Source: a virus. Taken from it: 26,422 nt of DNA. The translations under genes and the position numbers were made by a program. The notes below the pieces were generated by a model. The model worked only from the letters and a program-made list of their open reading frames with translations, was not told the origin of the DNA and searched no databases. Position 1 is the first letter of the stretch; every line of letters starts with the position of its first letter. The DNA is taken from the IMG/VR virus record IMGVR_UViG_3300046692_000594, positions 1 to 26,422 of that record. One strand, written 5' to 3'. Positions 1 through 7,918 of the stretch are shown here, in pieces.

Positions 1-504
1 TTAGGCTACAATCAGCCCATGAGCCCGCAGCGCGGATAGAATGGTCGCCAGCGTTGTTCGCGCTTCGACATCGATAACAGCCCCGCCGATCGGCGCCGGG
101 ATCGCTGCCTGACGGGCGGCAATCACACGCTGATCGTCCACATACAGGCCATCACTGCGCACCGCACTGTCGCGCCAGTCGGTCCCGTCATGAAAAAGTC
201 GGTGCCCCCGGTCCGCGACATCCATCGCCACCCCCGCCCGCGCCGCCACGAACCGCCAGCCGCCCTCGCTCCAGACGGCGATCGCCCCCGCCTGCCCGGC
301 CCAGGCCCCGCTCGCCCCCGCCGCCACGATCCAGCATTGTCCGATTTCCGGCGTGCCCGGCGGGTTCGCCACGTCCGCGCTTTCCGCCCGCCCATGCAGC
401 AGCGCATCGACCAAGGTCAGCGCCTCATTGTGAAAAACTTCCTTCTGCGCCTGCCCTGCAAACAGCAAAGGCAGCGCCCATCGCGGCGTCATATCCATGA
501 TCAT
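1..504 (-). CDS. DUF2793 family protein, last gene of the GTA-like cluster
   Basis: The 167-aa product opens with a short lead and then TPRWALPLLFAGQAQKE, the signature I associate with DUF2793, a family found at the distal end of alphaproteobacterial phage and GTA tail clusters. Its biochemical role is unknown; position after the hub gene suggests a tail-tip or fibre-associated structural protein. No signal peptide or membrane segment is visible. The middle (about residues 50-125) is Trp/Gly-rich and probably beta-structured. The gene lies 17 bases after the gp15 stop on the same strand and ends in TAA at the window edge, so it is complete. ATG codons at 504, 498 and 492 are all in frame; an AAGGG lies just upstream of 504, so the exact start is open. 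Confidence 0.82.
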   Translation of the reverse strand: MIMDMTPRWALPLLFAGQAQKEVFHNEALTLVDALLHGRAESADVANPPGTPEIGQCWIVAAGASGAWAGQAGAIAVWSEGGWRFVAARAGVAMDVADRGHRLFHDGTDWRDSAVRSDGLYVDDQRVIAARQAAIPAPIGGAVIDVEARTTLATILSALRAHGLIVA

Positions 505-521
505 AGTCCCTTTTCAGATTT

Positions 522-2717
522 TCACAGATTAAGAGCGATCATCGCCGCCCGCCCCATGGCCAGCGTGCCGATCTGCGCCACCTCGACTGCCCAGTCCGCA
601 CCCGCGGCACCATCCGCTGCGATCATCGCCGCGTCATAGGTCCAGCCCGGCACGCCGGTTTCCACGCTCCGCACCACGCGCTCGCCGTCCAGCACCCGCA
701 CCCGATAGCGCTCGCTTTCCTCGCCCAGCGGCACGTCCCCGCCATTGCTCCAGCGCCATCCGGCCCGGCTGCGCCTGACCCAGCCGACCACCCGGCCACC
801 GTCCTCACCCCGCACCGTCAGATGCACCGGCGCCGGCGGGATCAGCGCCTCGCCCCGGATCGGCAGCCCCGCCTCCACCGGCTCGACATCGCCCAGCCCG
901 ATCGCCGCCACCCGCAAGGTACCGCCCACATCCCCGCTCGCCCCCAGCGCCGTCAGCGGCTCGACCAGCCGATCCTCCTCGATCAGCAGGAAGCGCTCGC
1001 CCGCGCCATGCGCTGTCATCGCCCACTCGCTCCCGCGCAGCCCCCGCCGCAGCCCGCTGAGCCGCCAGCTTGCCGGCCCGATCCGCTCTGCCGCCTCATA
1101 CTGGAGCAATTCCTCGCCCAGCAGGCACAGATTCCGCCCCTGCGCCAAAGCCGCCTCATCCGCGCCGCTCAGGTCCATATCTTCCGCCAGCAGCGTCACC
1201 AGCAGCGCCTGCTCCCGATCCACCAGCACCCGGCTACCGTCCGGTAGCGCCGCATCCGCCACCCCCATCACCGCCCGCCCGGCACTCCGTCCGATCGCGC
1301 TGGCCTCGCCGCTCTCGCTCATCACAAACAGCGCCGCGCTGCGCCAGCCCGCCCCGCCACTTGCCGCCGCCACCAGCAAAGGCGCGCTCGCCACCCCATC
1401 CCGTAACGGCGGCAGATCCGCCAGCATCAGCGTCGTCACCCCATGCGGCGCATCCACCTGCCGCATGATCGCGCCCGAAGACGCGCCCGTCGGCAGCGCA
1501 CCGCCCGCCCCCGGCACCCGCCGCAGCGACAGCCGCACCGCCATCGCCTCCCATTCCCGCTCCTCGATCCGCCACAGCGCCGGCACATCCTCCACCGTCA
1601 CCACCATGCCCGGCGCCAGCGTCAGCGCGCTCCAGTCACAGCGCAGCGCCATCGTCGCCCGCCCGGTCCATGACGCACACAGTCGCACCGCCGCCAGCGC
1701 CCGCGCATCGTCCGCGCCCATCACGACTGGCAGTTCCATCCCCTGCTCCTGCCGCCCCGGCCCCGGTCGCACTACCCGCTGCACCCCCGCCTGATAGTCC
1801 CGCGCCGCATCATAATGGCGCAGGCTCAGCGCCACCGGCACACCATCGGCCGCCCCGCCCGATCGCTCGACCGGATCGATCGCCTGCCCGTTGATCCGCC
1901 GCGCCAGCATCTCCGCGCCGATCGCCCCCTCGGCCGCGCCCGCCGCCCGCAACTGCAATCCCGCCTCCCCCGTCCCCAGCGCCAGCCCCTGCGCCTCGAC
2001 CAGCGGACCGATCGCCGCCCCGATATCGGCCCCGCCCGCCGCAAAGCCATTCAGCGCCGCCAATCCAGTCCCGCCCAGCGCCCCGTCGCTCAATTCCGCC
2101 GCGACAGCCTCGATCGCCACGGCCCCCTCATCCGCCGCCACCTCAAAGGTCAGCGACGGAATCCGATTGCCATAATCGGCCAGCGCCAGATCCTCGAACA
2201 GGACATAGGCGATCCCCCGATGCCCCGGCGTCAGCGTCATCCCTTCCGCCGAAGCGATCAGCGGATCGACCGCCTGATCCTCGCCCCCCAGATGCACGCG
2301 AAAAGCCGACACTTCACTCTTGAAGTCCCCCGCCGCTCCGCGCAGCAAATTGCCGTCCGCCCATATCCGCCCGATCGACCGGATCGACCGTGCCGACAGC
2401 GCCACCGCAAAACTCGCCGAATAGCTATAGGTCGTGACGCTCGCCCGCCCCTTGCCGCCGCCGCTCTTGCTGCGCGTCTCCTTCAGGTCCGTCGCCCAGA
2501 TCACCGTCCCGGCGACCCGCATCGTCCCGAAAATCTTCGGCACCTGCGTCCCGTAACTCGATGTCTGCACCTGTAAGTCGGACAGGCGCGATCCCTCCCG
2601 CCCCTTGGGCTTGAACAGGACCTGATTGTCGATGACATTGCCGATCACCGCCCCGATCGCCGCGCCGATCGGCCCGCCCAGCACGGTCCCCACCGCCGTC
2701 AGCACCACCGTCGCCAT
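522..2717 (-). CDS. GTA gp15-like tail hub/host-specificity protein
   Basis: This 731-aa protein starts MATVVLTAVGTVLGGPIGAA, a Gly-rich N-terminus followed by a block with SSYGTQVPKIFG and MRVAGTVIWAT, the typical start of RcGTA gp15 and related hub proteins (rcc01698 type, Phage-tail_3). The family forms the base of the tail and contacts the recipient surface. RcGTA gp15 is much longer, about 1,300 aa, and carries a GTA_TIM domain; I see no such domain here. I chose the ATG at 2717 because it has a GGGAGAG ribosome site; the 42 codons that could extend the frame upstream are translated from a palindromic repeat (HCERSEAIH) and are not genuine. The gene sits between gp14 and the DUF2793 gene in the same orientation. 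Confidence 0.88.
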   Translation of the reverse strand: MATVVLTAVGTVLGGPIGAAIGAVIGNVIDNQVLFKPKGREGSRLSDLQVQTSSYGTQVPKIFGTMRVAGTVIWATDLKETRSKSGGGKGRASVTTYSYSASFAVALSARSIRSIGRIWADGNLLRGAAGDFKSEVSAFRVHLGGEDQAVDPLIASAEGMTLTPGHRGIAYVLFEDLALADYGNRIPSLTFEVAADEGAVAIEAVAAELSDGALGGTGLAALNGFAAGGADIGAAIGPLVEAQGLALGTGEAGLQLRAAGAAEGAIGAEMLARRINGQAIDPVERSGGAADGVPVALSLRHYDAARDYQAGVQRVVRPGPGRQEQGMELPVVMGADDARALAAVRLCASWTGRATMALRCDWSALTLAPGMVVTVEDVPALWRIEEREWEAMAVRLSLRRVPGAGGALPTGASSGAIMRQVDAPHGVTTLMLADLPPLRDGVASAPLLVAAASGGAGWRSAALFVMSESGEASAIGRSAGRAVMGVADAALPDGSRVLVDREQALLVTLLAEDMDLSGADEAALAQGRNLCLLGEELLQYEAAERIGPASWRLSGLRRGLRGSEWAMTAHGAGERFLLIEEDRLVEPLTALGASGDVGGTLRVAAIGLGDVEPVEAGLPIRGEALIPPAPVHLTVRGEDGGRVVGWVRRSRAGWRWSNGGDVPLGEESERYRVRVLDGERVVRSVETGVPGWTYDAAMIAADGAAGADWAVEVAQIGTLAMGRAAMIALNL

Positions 2718-2734
2718 ATCTCTCTCCCTCACCG

Positions 2735-2804
2735 CGTCATTGCGAGCGCAGCGAAGCAATCCACTGGCGCTCCAATGGATTGCTTCGCTGCGCTCGCAAT
2801 GACG
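2735..2804. repeat. Dispersed palindrome, copy 1 (29-bp arms)
   Basis: Perfect inverted repeat with 29-bp arms (2735-2763 and 2776-2804) and a 12-base loop. It sits between gp14 and gp15 inside an otherwise tightly packed operon. Read as protein it gives HCERSEAIH and RCARND, a common spurious extension of ORFs in these genomes. Two more copies lie at 7833-7902 and 25674-25742. Confidence 0.95.
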
Positions 2805-2827
2805 AAAATTGCTATTCCTCGCGGATT

Positions 2828-3196
2828 CTACTCCACGGTCCACCAGCTAAGGACCGGCCAAGGCGACACCCCCGGCATCTCCACCACCCGCCCCAGCCCG
2901 GCATGCGCATGGACAAAGCCCGCCCCCGTCCCGATCATCAGATGCAGTTGCAAAGGCCCCGGCCGCACCAGCGCCAGATCGCCCGGCGTTCCTTCCGCCA
3001 CCGCCCGCAACCCCGCCGCCCGCAACCATATCTCGGCCCGCGCCACATCCCCGCTGCGCAGCCCATAATCGCCCGGCGCCTCCCGCCCCAAAGCCAGCGC
3101 CGCCAGCCCCACGCAATCCAGCCCCTCCCGACCGCGCCCATGCAGCCGAAACGGCACGCCGATCAGCGCCCGCGCCCGCTCGACCGCCGCGCTCAT
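2828..3196 (-). CDS. GTA gp14-like NlpC/P60 cell-wall peptidase
   Basis: The 122-aa product matches the small NlpC/P60 peptidases of GTA tails. The catalytic cysteine is C28 in GLDCVGL, preceded by the usual VPFRLHGRG stretch. The catalytic His is probably H85 (LQLHLMIG); H96 and H98 follow in FVHAHAG. In the family the enzyme cuts peptidoglycan peptide bonds so the tail can cross the recipient wall. The chosen start, ATG at 3196, overlaps the stop of the gp13 fragment as ATGA; a longer frame reaching 3481 is only the antisense-rich overlap with neighbouring genes. It is followed by a palindromic repeat and then gp15. Confidence 0.86.
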   Translation of the reverse strand: MSAAVERARALIGVPFRLHGRGREGLDCVGLAALALGREAPGDYGLRSGDVARAEIWLRAAGLRAVAEGTPGDLALVRPGPLQLHLMIGTGAGFVHAHAGLGRVVEMPGVSPWPVLSWWTVE

Positions 3197-3384
3197 GCGC
3201 CGGGATAGCGGGTCAGCAAGTCCATCCCCGGCAGATAAGGCTCCCCCCGGAAATTCACGACATTGCCGAACCGACCCGCGCAGGTCGCCATTTGCCGGTC
3301 GCACCCCTGCGTCAGCAGCGCCAAAGTCCCCGCCGCCACCGCAAAGGCCGGCGTCGTCAGCGCCCCGTCCAGCCCCCCGCTCAT
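3193..3384 (-). CDS. Phage BR0599-type domain, residual gp13 (DUF2163 C-terminus)
   Basis: This 63-aa protein contains TQGCDRQMATCAGRFGNVVN followed by FRGEPYLPG. That Cys-bearing motif is the C-terminal BR0599 segment of DUF2163/gp13 tail proteins, which are near 290 aa in RcGTA. The N-terminal DUF2163 part is absent; immediately upstream is the end of the gp12 fusion gene, overlapping by ATGA (3381-3384). The stop overlaps the gp14 start in the same way (3193-3196), so the short gene is firmly embedded in a translationally coupled operon rather than being debris. Its two Cys residues, eight apart, may bind metal as part of the tail-tip assembly; that is inference. Confidence 0.75.
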   Translation of the reverse strand: MSGGLDGALTTPAFAVAAGTLALLTQGCDRQMATCAGRFGNVVNFRGEPYLPGMDLLTRYPGA

Positions 3385-5708
3385 TCGCGTATCTCCACCA
3401 ATGGCACCGACACCGCCTCCCCGGCGGCAAAGGTCGCCCGGTTGATCTCCAACCGGTCCTCGGCAAAGCGCACCGGCACATCGAAGCGATAGCCAGCGGT
3501 CAGCACCACGCCCTCGCCCGGCGCTTCGTCAAAGGCGATCACGCCCATGCCGGCATGGCTCCATCCGCCGATCATCTCGACGCCATCGGCCGCCACGCGG
3601 ATGCTGCCCGCCACCGGCCGCGTGATGGTCCGCGCCTGCGCCTCCTCCCCCGCGCCATAATAGCGCATCAGCGGAAATTCGGCCGCCACACCGTCCCCCA
3701 CGCCCAGCCGCTGGTCCAGCGGCCCCGGCGCAACGCCCGGCGCCCCGCTGCGATCATCATAGGGATCGCTGAAGCGGAACCCCCGCGCCGCGCCCCGCCG
3801 CGCCCGGAAGAAAGCGATCAGCATGGCGATATCCGCTTCGCTCCTCACCCCAGGCCCGGCATCATAGGACAGCCTGGCATCGGCCCAGTCGCTCGACCGC
3901 CGCTCATGCCCGGCCGGGCTTTCCACAATCTGCGTCGAAAAGGCCGGGGCCAGGCTCGCCTCCCGCCCGATGGCCATGGGAAAGATCACATCGTCAAAGG
4001 CTTGCACATCATCCTCCCCATCGATTGCAAAGCAGGTAAAGCCATCGCGGCACACTTGCGGCATCGCCCAGATGAAAGTCGCCGCCGTGCCCCGCGCGAC
4101 AGACGCCTGCGCCGCCGCCACGATCGCCCGCCACTGCCCGGCCTGCTCCGGCAACAGCACGAAACCCGAAAAATATTGCTGTTCCTCGATCGGATAGCCC
4201 AGCCGCGCCGTCGCCATCTCCACGCCCCGCGCGGTCAGATGCGGCCGCCCCTCCGTCACCCATTCATAATCTTCCAGTTGCAGCACATCGAAGGCGGGCG
4301 AGGCCCAGCCGACCGGCATATTCGCCCGCTTGGCCTCCGGCGCGCGCGGATCGAGAATGGTCGGCAGATAGGCCAGCAAATGCGTCACCGCCCCCGGCGC
4401 AATCCCCTTCACATGCGCGCACAAGGCCGCCGTCGACGCCGCCAGCACCGCCCCCGCCGCATCCAGCAGATCGCACTGGTCGCTATCCAGCTCACCCCAC
4501 ACACTGTCGATCGACACCGGCGCCCCGCCAAGCGCCGCCCGCGCCGCATCGTCATAGATACAGATGCGCCCATCCCCCGGCATCACCCACCACCAGGGTT
4601 CACCCACCTGAAAGCGGATCGTCAGCCCCGCCTCCAACCCGATGGAAACAAAGGCCCCCGCCACCGCCTGCAAATAGGCCATCGCCCCGCTTTGCGCCGG
4701 CGACAGCAAAGTCGAAGGCGGCGACCATCCGGTCAGCGCCGGGTCGCCATTTTCCGCCCTCTGCTTCCAGTCGTTCCAGCAATGCGCATCGAACAATTCA
4801 TAGGAGAGCGACCAAATCAGGTCGAAACCCCATGCCTTCACCTGCGCCGCAAAATCCCGGTGCCAGGCCGCGCAGGCCGCATTCAGCACCCCGCCCGCCA
4901 GACTGACGAACAGGTCGCTGCCCACCCGTTCCAGCCGGAAATAATGGCTCATCCCCACATAATGGTTGATCGCCCCGCGATAACCCAGCGCATGGATCGA
5001 CGCCACGACCCGCGCGGGCGTCTGGTTGAAACAATCATCATAGCCGGTCGCCATCGCCAGCCCATGCTCCGGCAGCATCACATCGCCCACCGCCAGCACC
5101 GATCCCGCCCCGTCGCAACGTATCTCGCTCAGTTCCGCCCAGCCCTCGACCGCCGCCGGGAAAGGCGTATCCCCCGCATCATAATCGGGCGGCACCAGCG
5201 AAAGGAACATCCGGTCCACATCCCCCGCCCAGACCGGGTCCGCCTCATCGGGCAACAGATATCCGCCATTGATCGCCGCAAAATCCAGCGTGATGACAGC
5301 CTCTTCCGGCCCACCGCTCGCATAATTCCACAAGCGCACATACCAGGCCCGCGGCACCCCGCTCGCATCCCGCCCCTCGATCGTCAGCGTCGGCCCATGC
5401 GTCTCGTCCAGCTTGCGCAGACCACCGGAGCGCCAGCGAAAGGATAGCACACAATTACGAAAATCCCGCCGGGTCTCATAGGCCAGCAGGGGATGGCTCC
5501 ATCTGTCCTCCGCTTCCCAGATCAGCCCCGCCAGATCCCCCGACCCATAAAAGACCGCATCCACGCGCAAAGCGTCGGCCGCAGTCGTCACCACCCCCGC
5601 CATCATCGGCCGGGGAAAATTCACCGTCCAGTGCGTCGCCGCAAAGCGCTTCATGAAGGCCGCCTCCTGCCCCCGCCGCGCATCGGCCAGCCAATAGCCC
5701 ATCGTCAT
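3381..5708 (-). CDS. Distal tail protein fused to a TIM-barrel-like domain (gp12 position)
   Basis: This 775-aa protein ends with an obvious DUF2460 (TIGR02217, RcGTA gp12, distal tail) domain at about residues 571-775, marked by FSTQIVESPAGHERR, LIAFFRARRG and FDVPVRF. Residues 1 to about 150 form a beta-rich module. Residues about 215-560 look like a glycoside-hydrolase-type TIM barrel (GYRGAINHYVGMSHYFRL, WSLSYELFDAHCW, RFQVGEPWWW, and a terminal SVARGTAATFIWAMP strand). The same arrangement is known to me from phage 'non-contractile tail sheath' proteins with a TIM-barrel domain, so it may decorate the tail or bind surface glycans. RcGTA gp12 alone is about 200 aa. The start overlaps the gp11 stop (5705-5708, ATGA); an alternative ATG lies at 5702. 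Confidence 0.8.
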   Translation of the reverse strand: MTMGYWLADARRGQEAAFMKRFAATHWTVNFPRPMMAGVVTTAADALRVDAVFYGSGDLAGLIWEAEDRWSHPLLAYETRRDFRNCVLSFRWRSGGLRKLDETHGPTLTIEGRDASGVPRAWYVRLWNYASGGPEEAVITLDFAAINGGYLLPDEADPVWAGDVDRMFLSLVPPDYDAGDTPFPAAVEGWAELSEIRCDGAGSVLAVGDVMLPEHGLAMATGYDDCFNQTPARVVASIHALGYRGAINHYVGMSHYFRLERVGSDLFVSLAGGVLNAACAAWHRDFAAQVKAWGFDLIWSLSYELFDAHCWNDWKQRAENGDPALTGWSPPSTLLSPAQSGAMAYLQAVAGAFVSIGLEAGLTIRFQVGEPWWWVMPGDGRICIYDDAARAALGGAPVSIDSVWGELDSDQCDLLDAAGAVLAASTAALCAHVKGIAPGAVTHLLAYLPTILDPRAPEAKRANMPVGWASPAFDVLQLEDYEWVTEGRPHLTARGVEMATARLGYPIEEQQYFSGFVLLPEQAGQWRAIVAAAQASVARGTAATFIWAMPQVCRDGFTCFAIDGEDDVQAFDDVIFPMAIGREASLAPAFSTQIVESPAGHERRSSDWADARLSYDAGPGVRSEADIAMLIAFFRARRGAARGFRFSDPYDDRSGAPGVAPGPLDQRLGVGDGVAAEFPLMRYYGAGEEAQARTITRPVAGSIRVAADGVEMIGGWSHAGMGVIAFDEAPGEGVVLTAGYRFDVPVRFAEDRLEINRATFAAGEAVSVPLVEIRE

Positions 5709-6265
5709 TGCGCCAATGCCCCCCGCACCGCCCGCGCCACCTGCCGCGCGCTGCGCGCCAGCAACCGGCTTTCGCTCTCGCCACCCCGGCCATTCACCGC
5801 GATATTCACCCGCACGTCGCGCCCGCCCGATCCGCCAGCCGCCACCACCTGCCCGCTGCTCGTCGGCACGAACAATTCCGGCCCGCGCTCGCCCACCATA
5901 TAGGCCCGTCCGCCCGTCACCGGCCCACCGGTCGCCCGCCCCGGCGATCCCATCAGCGCCGTCAGCGCCGCCGTCGCCAGGCTCGCCGGCCCGCCCCCGC
6001 TGCTGCTCCCGCCGCCCACGGCCGATTGCAGCGCGCTCGCCGCAATCTCATTGAGCGCCGACAAAGCCACCGCGCGCAAATCGTCAAAGCCCAGCTTGCC
6101 GGTCCGTACCGCCCGCAACAGCCCCTGCTCGATCCGCCGCCCGGCCCGATCCGCCCCATCAGCCAGCGGCCCTTCCATCTCGCCCCGCATCGCCGCCACA
6201 TCCCGGCTCAACCCCTGCGTATCCGCCCGCACCCGCACCACCAAAGTCTCGATCTCGTCTTCCAT
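5705..6265 (-). CDS. GTA gp11-like tail tape measure protein
   Basis: The 186-aa product starts MEDEIETLVVRVRADTQGLS, has a central Ala/Gly-rich segment (GGGSSSGGGP) and then GRAYMVGERGPELFVPTSSG, a hallmark of tape-measure C-termini. It sets tail length and occupies the tail lumen. It is very short compared with phage tape measures but close to RcGTA gp11 (about 220 aa), consistent with a short-tailed particle. I chose ATG 6265, preceded by ACGGGGGGCTGAC, over a TTG at 6283. A palindromic repeat lies directly upstream, separating this gene from gp10.1. Confidence 0.85.
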   Translation of the reverse strand: MEDEIETLVVRVRADTQGLSRDVAAMRGEMEGPLADGADRAGRRIEQGLLRAVRTGKLGFDDLRAVALSALNEIAASALQSAVGGGSSSGGGPASLATAALTALMGSPGRATGGPVTGGRAYMVGERGPELFVPTSSGQVVAAGGSGGRDVRVNIAVNGRGGESESRLLARSARQVARAVRGALAQ

Positions 6266-6282
6266 GTCAGCCCCCCGTCCCA

Positions 6283-6439
6283 AAATCCTCTCCTGGAAGG
6301 GGAGGTGGCTGGCGAAGCCAGACGGAGGGGTATTCGCGCAGCCTCAGATGGCGCGCAAATACCCCTCCACCACTCGCTTCGCGAGTTTGATGGAGTCACG
6401 TGCCTCCATCAAACCCCCTCCCCTTGCAGGGGAGGATTT
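6283..6439. repeat. MITE-like palindromic element between gp10.1 and gp11
   Basis: The 157-bp element begins AAATCCTCTCC and ends GGGGAGGATTT, so its termini are inverted repeats. It holds an internal stem built on GGAGGGGTATT and AATACCCCTCC. It has no ORF. It is placed between two genes that are adjacent in RcGTA, in a cluster where most neighbours overlap. A second element with similar ends lies at 23098-23233. Confidence 0.75.
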
Positions 6440-6451
6440 CCGATGCCCGCA

Positions 6452-6652
6452 CTAATCCGGCATCACCCCCATCAACCGCCGCAACTCCGCCGCATCCACG
6501 CCCGCCTCCCCCACATCCTCCTCCCCCCGCGCCGCCCGCAGCACCGCCGCCAGCTCCACCGGCGTCGCGCGCCAGAAGTCGTCCGGCCGCCAGCCCAGCA
6601 GCCACCCGACCACCCCCGCCAGCCGCCCCGCCGCCTGCGCAAAGCGCGTCAT
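6452..6652 (-). CDS. Tail assembly chaperone, GTA gp10.1-like (rcc01693 / DUF2376 type)
   Basis: This 66-aa protein contains GWLLGWRPDDFWRATPVELA, the core of the small phage tail assembly chaperone family located between gp10 and gp11 in GTA clusters. In the family it binds the tape measure before tail polymerisation. The start overlaps the gp10 stop as ATGA (6649-6652). The end is TAG; downstream is the 157-bp repeat rather than gp11 directly. Confidence 0.85.
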   Translation of the reverse strand: MTRFAQAAGRLAGVVGWLLGWRPDDFWRATPVELAAVLRAARGEEDVGEAGVDAAELRRLMGVMPD

Positions 6653-6963
6653 TTTCCCGCCAATATCTGCTGCAAGATCGCCCTCAGCACCGGCGTCACC
6701 CGCGCCAGCCCCACCGCCAGCACCGCCTCGCCCAGCGCCTCACGCGTCAGCCGCTCGCGATCGACCAGACAATGCCAGAACAGCCCGACCAGCTCGGCCA
6801 GCGACAGCCGCCCGTCCGCCGCCCGCTCCACCAGCGCGAACAGCGGCCCCAGTTCCTCCTCGGCCGCCGCCAAAGCCGCGAAACTCGGCCGCACCAGCAA
6901 CTGCTCGCCGCCAATCTCCAGCGCCGCCTCACCCCTCTCCGGGTTCGCCGCCGCGCCCGTCAT
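6649..6963 (-). CDS. GTA gp10-like tail assembly chaperone
   Basis: The 104-aa product has the GTA gp10 pattern: a short polar N-terminus containing ERGEAALEIGGE, then LLVRPSFAALAAAEEELG, which matches the 'gene transfer agent family protein' core. It is mainly alpha-helical with a Leu-rich C-terminal half. It lies between the major tail protein and gp10.1 and overlaps both by four bases, indicating coupled translation. Its likely job is tail tape-measure chaperoning, by analogy with lambda gpG; that role is inferred from position. Confidence 0.82.
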   Translation of the reverse strand: MTGAAANPERGEAALEIGGEQLLVRPSFAALAAAEEELGPLFALVERAADGRLSLAELVGLFWHCLVDRERLTREALGEAVLAVGLARVTPVLRAILQQILAGK

Positions 6964-7367
6964 TCGCTCACCACCGCGCCGCTGCTTTCCAGACTCAGCG
7001 TATAATTGCGCTCGCCATTATAATCCCCGGCATAGTCCAGCCGCGTCACCAGAAAGCGCCCGCGCATCCGCTCCCCGCTCTCGAAACTCAGCTCATATGC
7101 CTCGATCGTCCCGGCCAGCGCATGGTTGCGCACCCGCACTTCGGCGGCCGATCCGGTGAACAGCCCCGCCGCCGATACGCTGACCGATCGCACCCCCGCG
7201 CCCGACAGCAATTCACGCCAGCCGCCCGAATCCTTGCTGGTGATGTTCACCGCCTCGCCATTTACGGACAATTGCGTGGTGCGCATGCCCGCCACCGTCG
7301 CATATGTTGCGGGCATGTTGCCATCGCCCACCTTCAGCAAAAACGCACTTCCTTTTTCGACGCCCAT
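6960..7367 (-). CDS. Major tail protein, TP901-1 family (GTA gp9)
   Basis: The 135-aa product (MGVEKGSAFLLKVGDG, MRTTQLSVNGEAVNITSKDS, and a C-terminal LESSGAV) is a clear TP901-1-type major tail protein that polymerises into the tail tube. I chose ATG 7367, which has GGAGA seven bases upstream; this removes six residues from the longest reading frame. The stop overlaps the gp10 start (6960-6963). In RcGTA gp8 is immediately upstream; here about 550 bp with a plus-strand gene and a palindrome intervene, so gp9 may need its own promoter. Confidence 0.9.
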   Translation of the reverse strand: MGVEKGSAFLLKVGDGNMPATYATVAGMRTTQLSVNGEAVNITSKDSGGWRELLSGAGVRSVSVSAAGLFTGSAAEVRVRNHALAGTIEAYELSFESGERMRGRFLVTRLDYAGDYNGERNYTLSLESSGAVVSE

Positions 7368-7504
7368 GGCGCATTCTCCAGCCAAGCGACACCGACGTCC
7401 GAAGCACCCTGCTACGGCCCGGAAAATCGCGAAAAAACAGAAGACTCGGCCGCCTTCCGCGCGACCGGTCTCAATAGAAATCTGGGGTTGATGGAGAGGT
7501 CCCG

Positions 7505-7828
7505 ATGATTGTTGCCGCTTCGCTTGCGATGATGCTTGCCGCCGCGCCTTCCGCCGATGCCGTGGGCACCGGGCGCAAGGAATTTTCCAAATGCCTGAGC
7601 GCCCAGACGCAGCCCGCGCTGGAAAAGAAATTATCCGTCGGCGATTTCCAGTCCGCGATCAAAAGCGCCTGCGCCGACAAGGAAGCCGCCTTCCGCAACG
7701 CCATCATCGCTCAGGACAAGGCCGACAAAATGTCCGACGCCGCCGCCAGCAGCGACGCCGACGACCAGATCTCCGAATATGTCGACAAGATCACCGGCGA
7801 ATATGAAGAAAGCAGCCGCCCGAACTGA
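7505..7828 (+). CDS. Small secreted hypothetical protein inserted between gp8 and gp9
   Basis: The 107-aa product begins with a likely signal peptide (MIVAASLAMMLAAAPSADA, cleavage near residue 19). The mature part is helical and charged, with two Cys residues (about 30 and 56) that could form a disulfide in the periplasm. I do not recognise the family. It has a GGAGAGG ribosome site five bases before ATG. It is the only plus-strand gene in the tail half of the cluster, and a 29-bp-arm palindrome follows its stop by four bases, possibly acting as its transcript end. It looks like a host gene placed in the cluster; a role in particle production is not indicated. Confidence 0.75.
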   Translation: MIVAASLAMMLAAAPSADAVGTGRKEFSKCLSAQTQPALEKKLSVGDFQSAIKSACADKEAAFRNAIIAQDKADKMSDAAASSDADDQISEYVDKITGEYEESSRPN

Positions 7829-7832
7829 CATC

Positions 7833-7902
7833 CGTCATTGCGAGCGGAGCGAAGCAATCCACTGGCGCACCCATGGATTGCTTCGCTCCGCTCGCAATGA
7901 CG
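7833..7902. repeat. Dispersed palindrome, copy 2 (29-bp arms)
   Basis: Perfect 29-bp arms (7833-7861, 7874-7902) around a 12-base loop. It matches copy 1 at 2735-2804 except that the arm has GCGGAGC where copy 1 has GCGCAGC, with the matching change in the opposite arm. It lies between convergent genes, the secreted protein and gp8, and could terminate both. Confidence 0.95.
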
Positions 7903-7918
7903 ACCATGGTTGTCGGCT

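Noticed and set aside
2718-2843. N-terminal extension of gp15 (42 codons)
   Set aside because: The sequence is the HCERSEAIH palindrome; the ATG at 2717 has a proper ribosome site and matches the family start.
3195-5447. 750-aa plus-strand open frame
   Set aside because: Antisense shadow of the gp12 fusion; composition is Arg/His/Pro-rich and lacks recognisable motifs.
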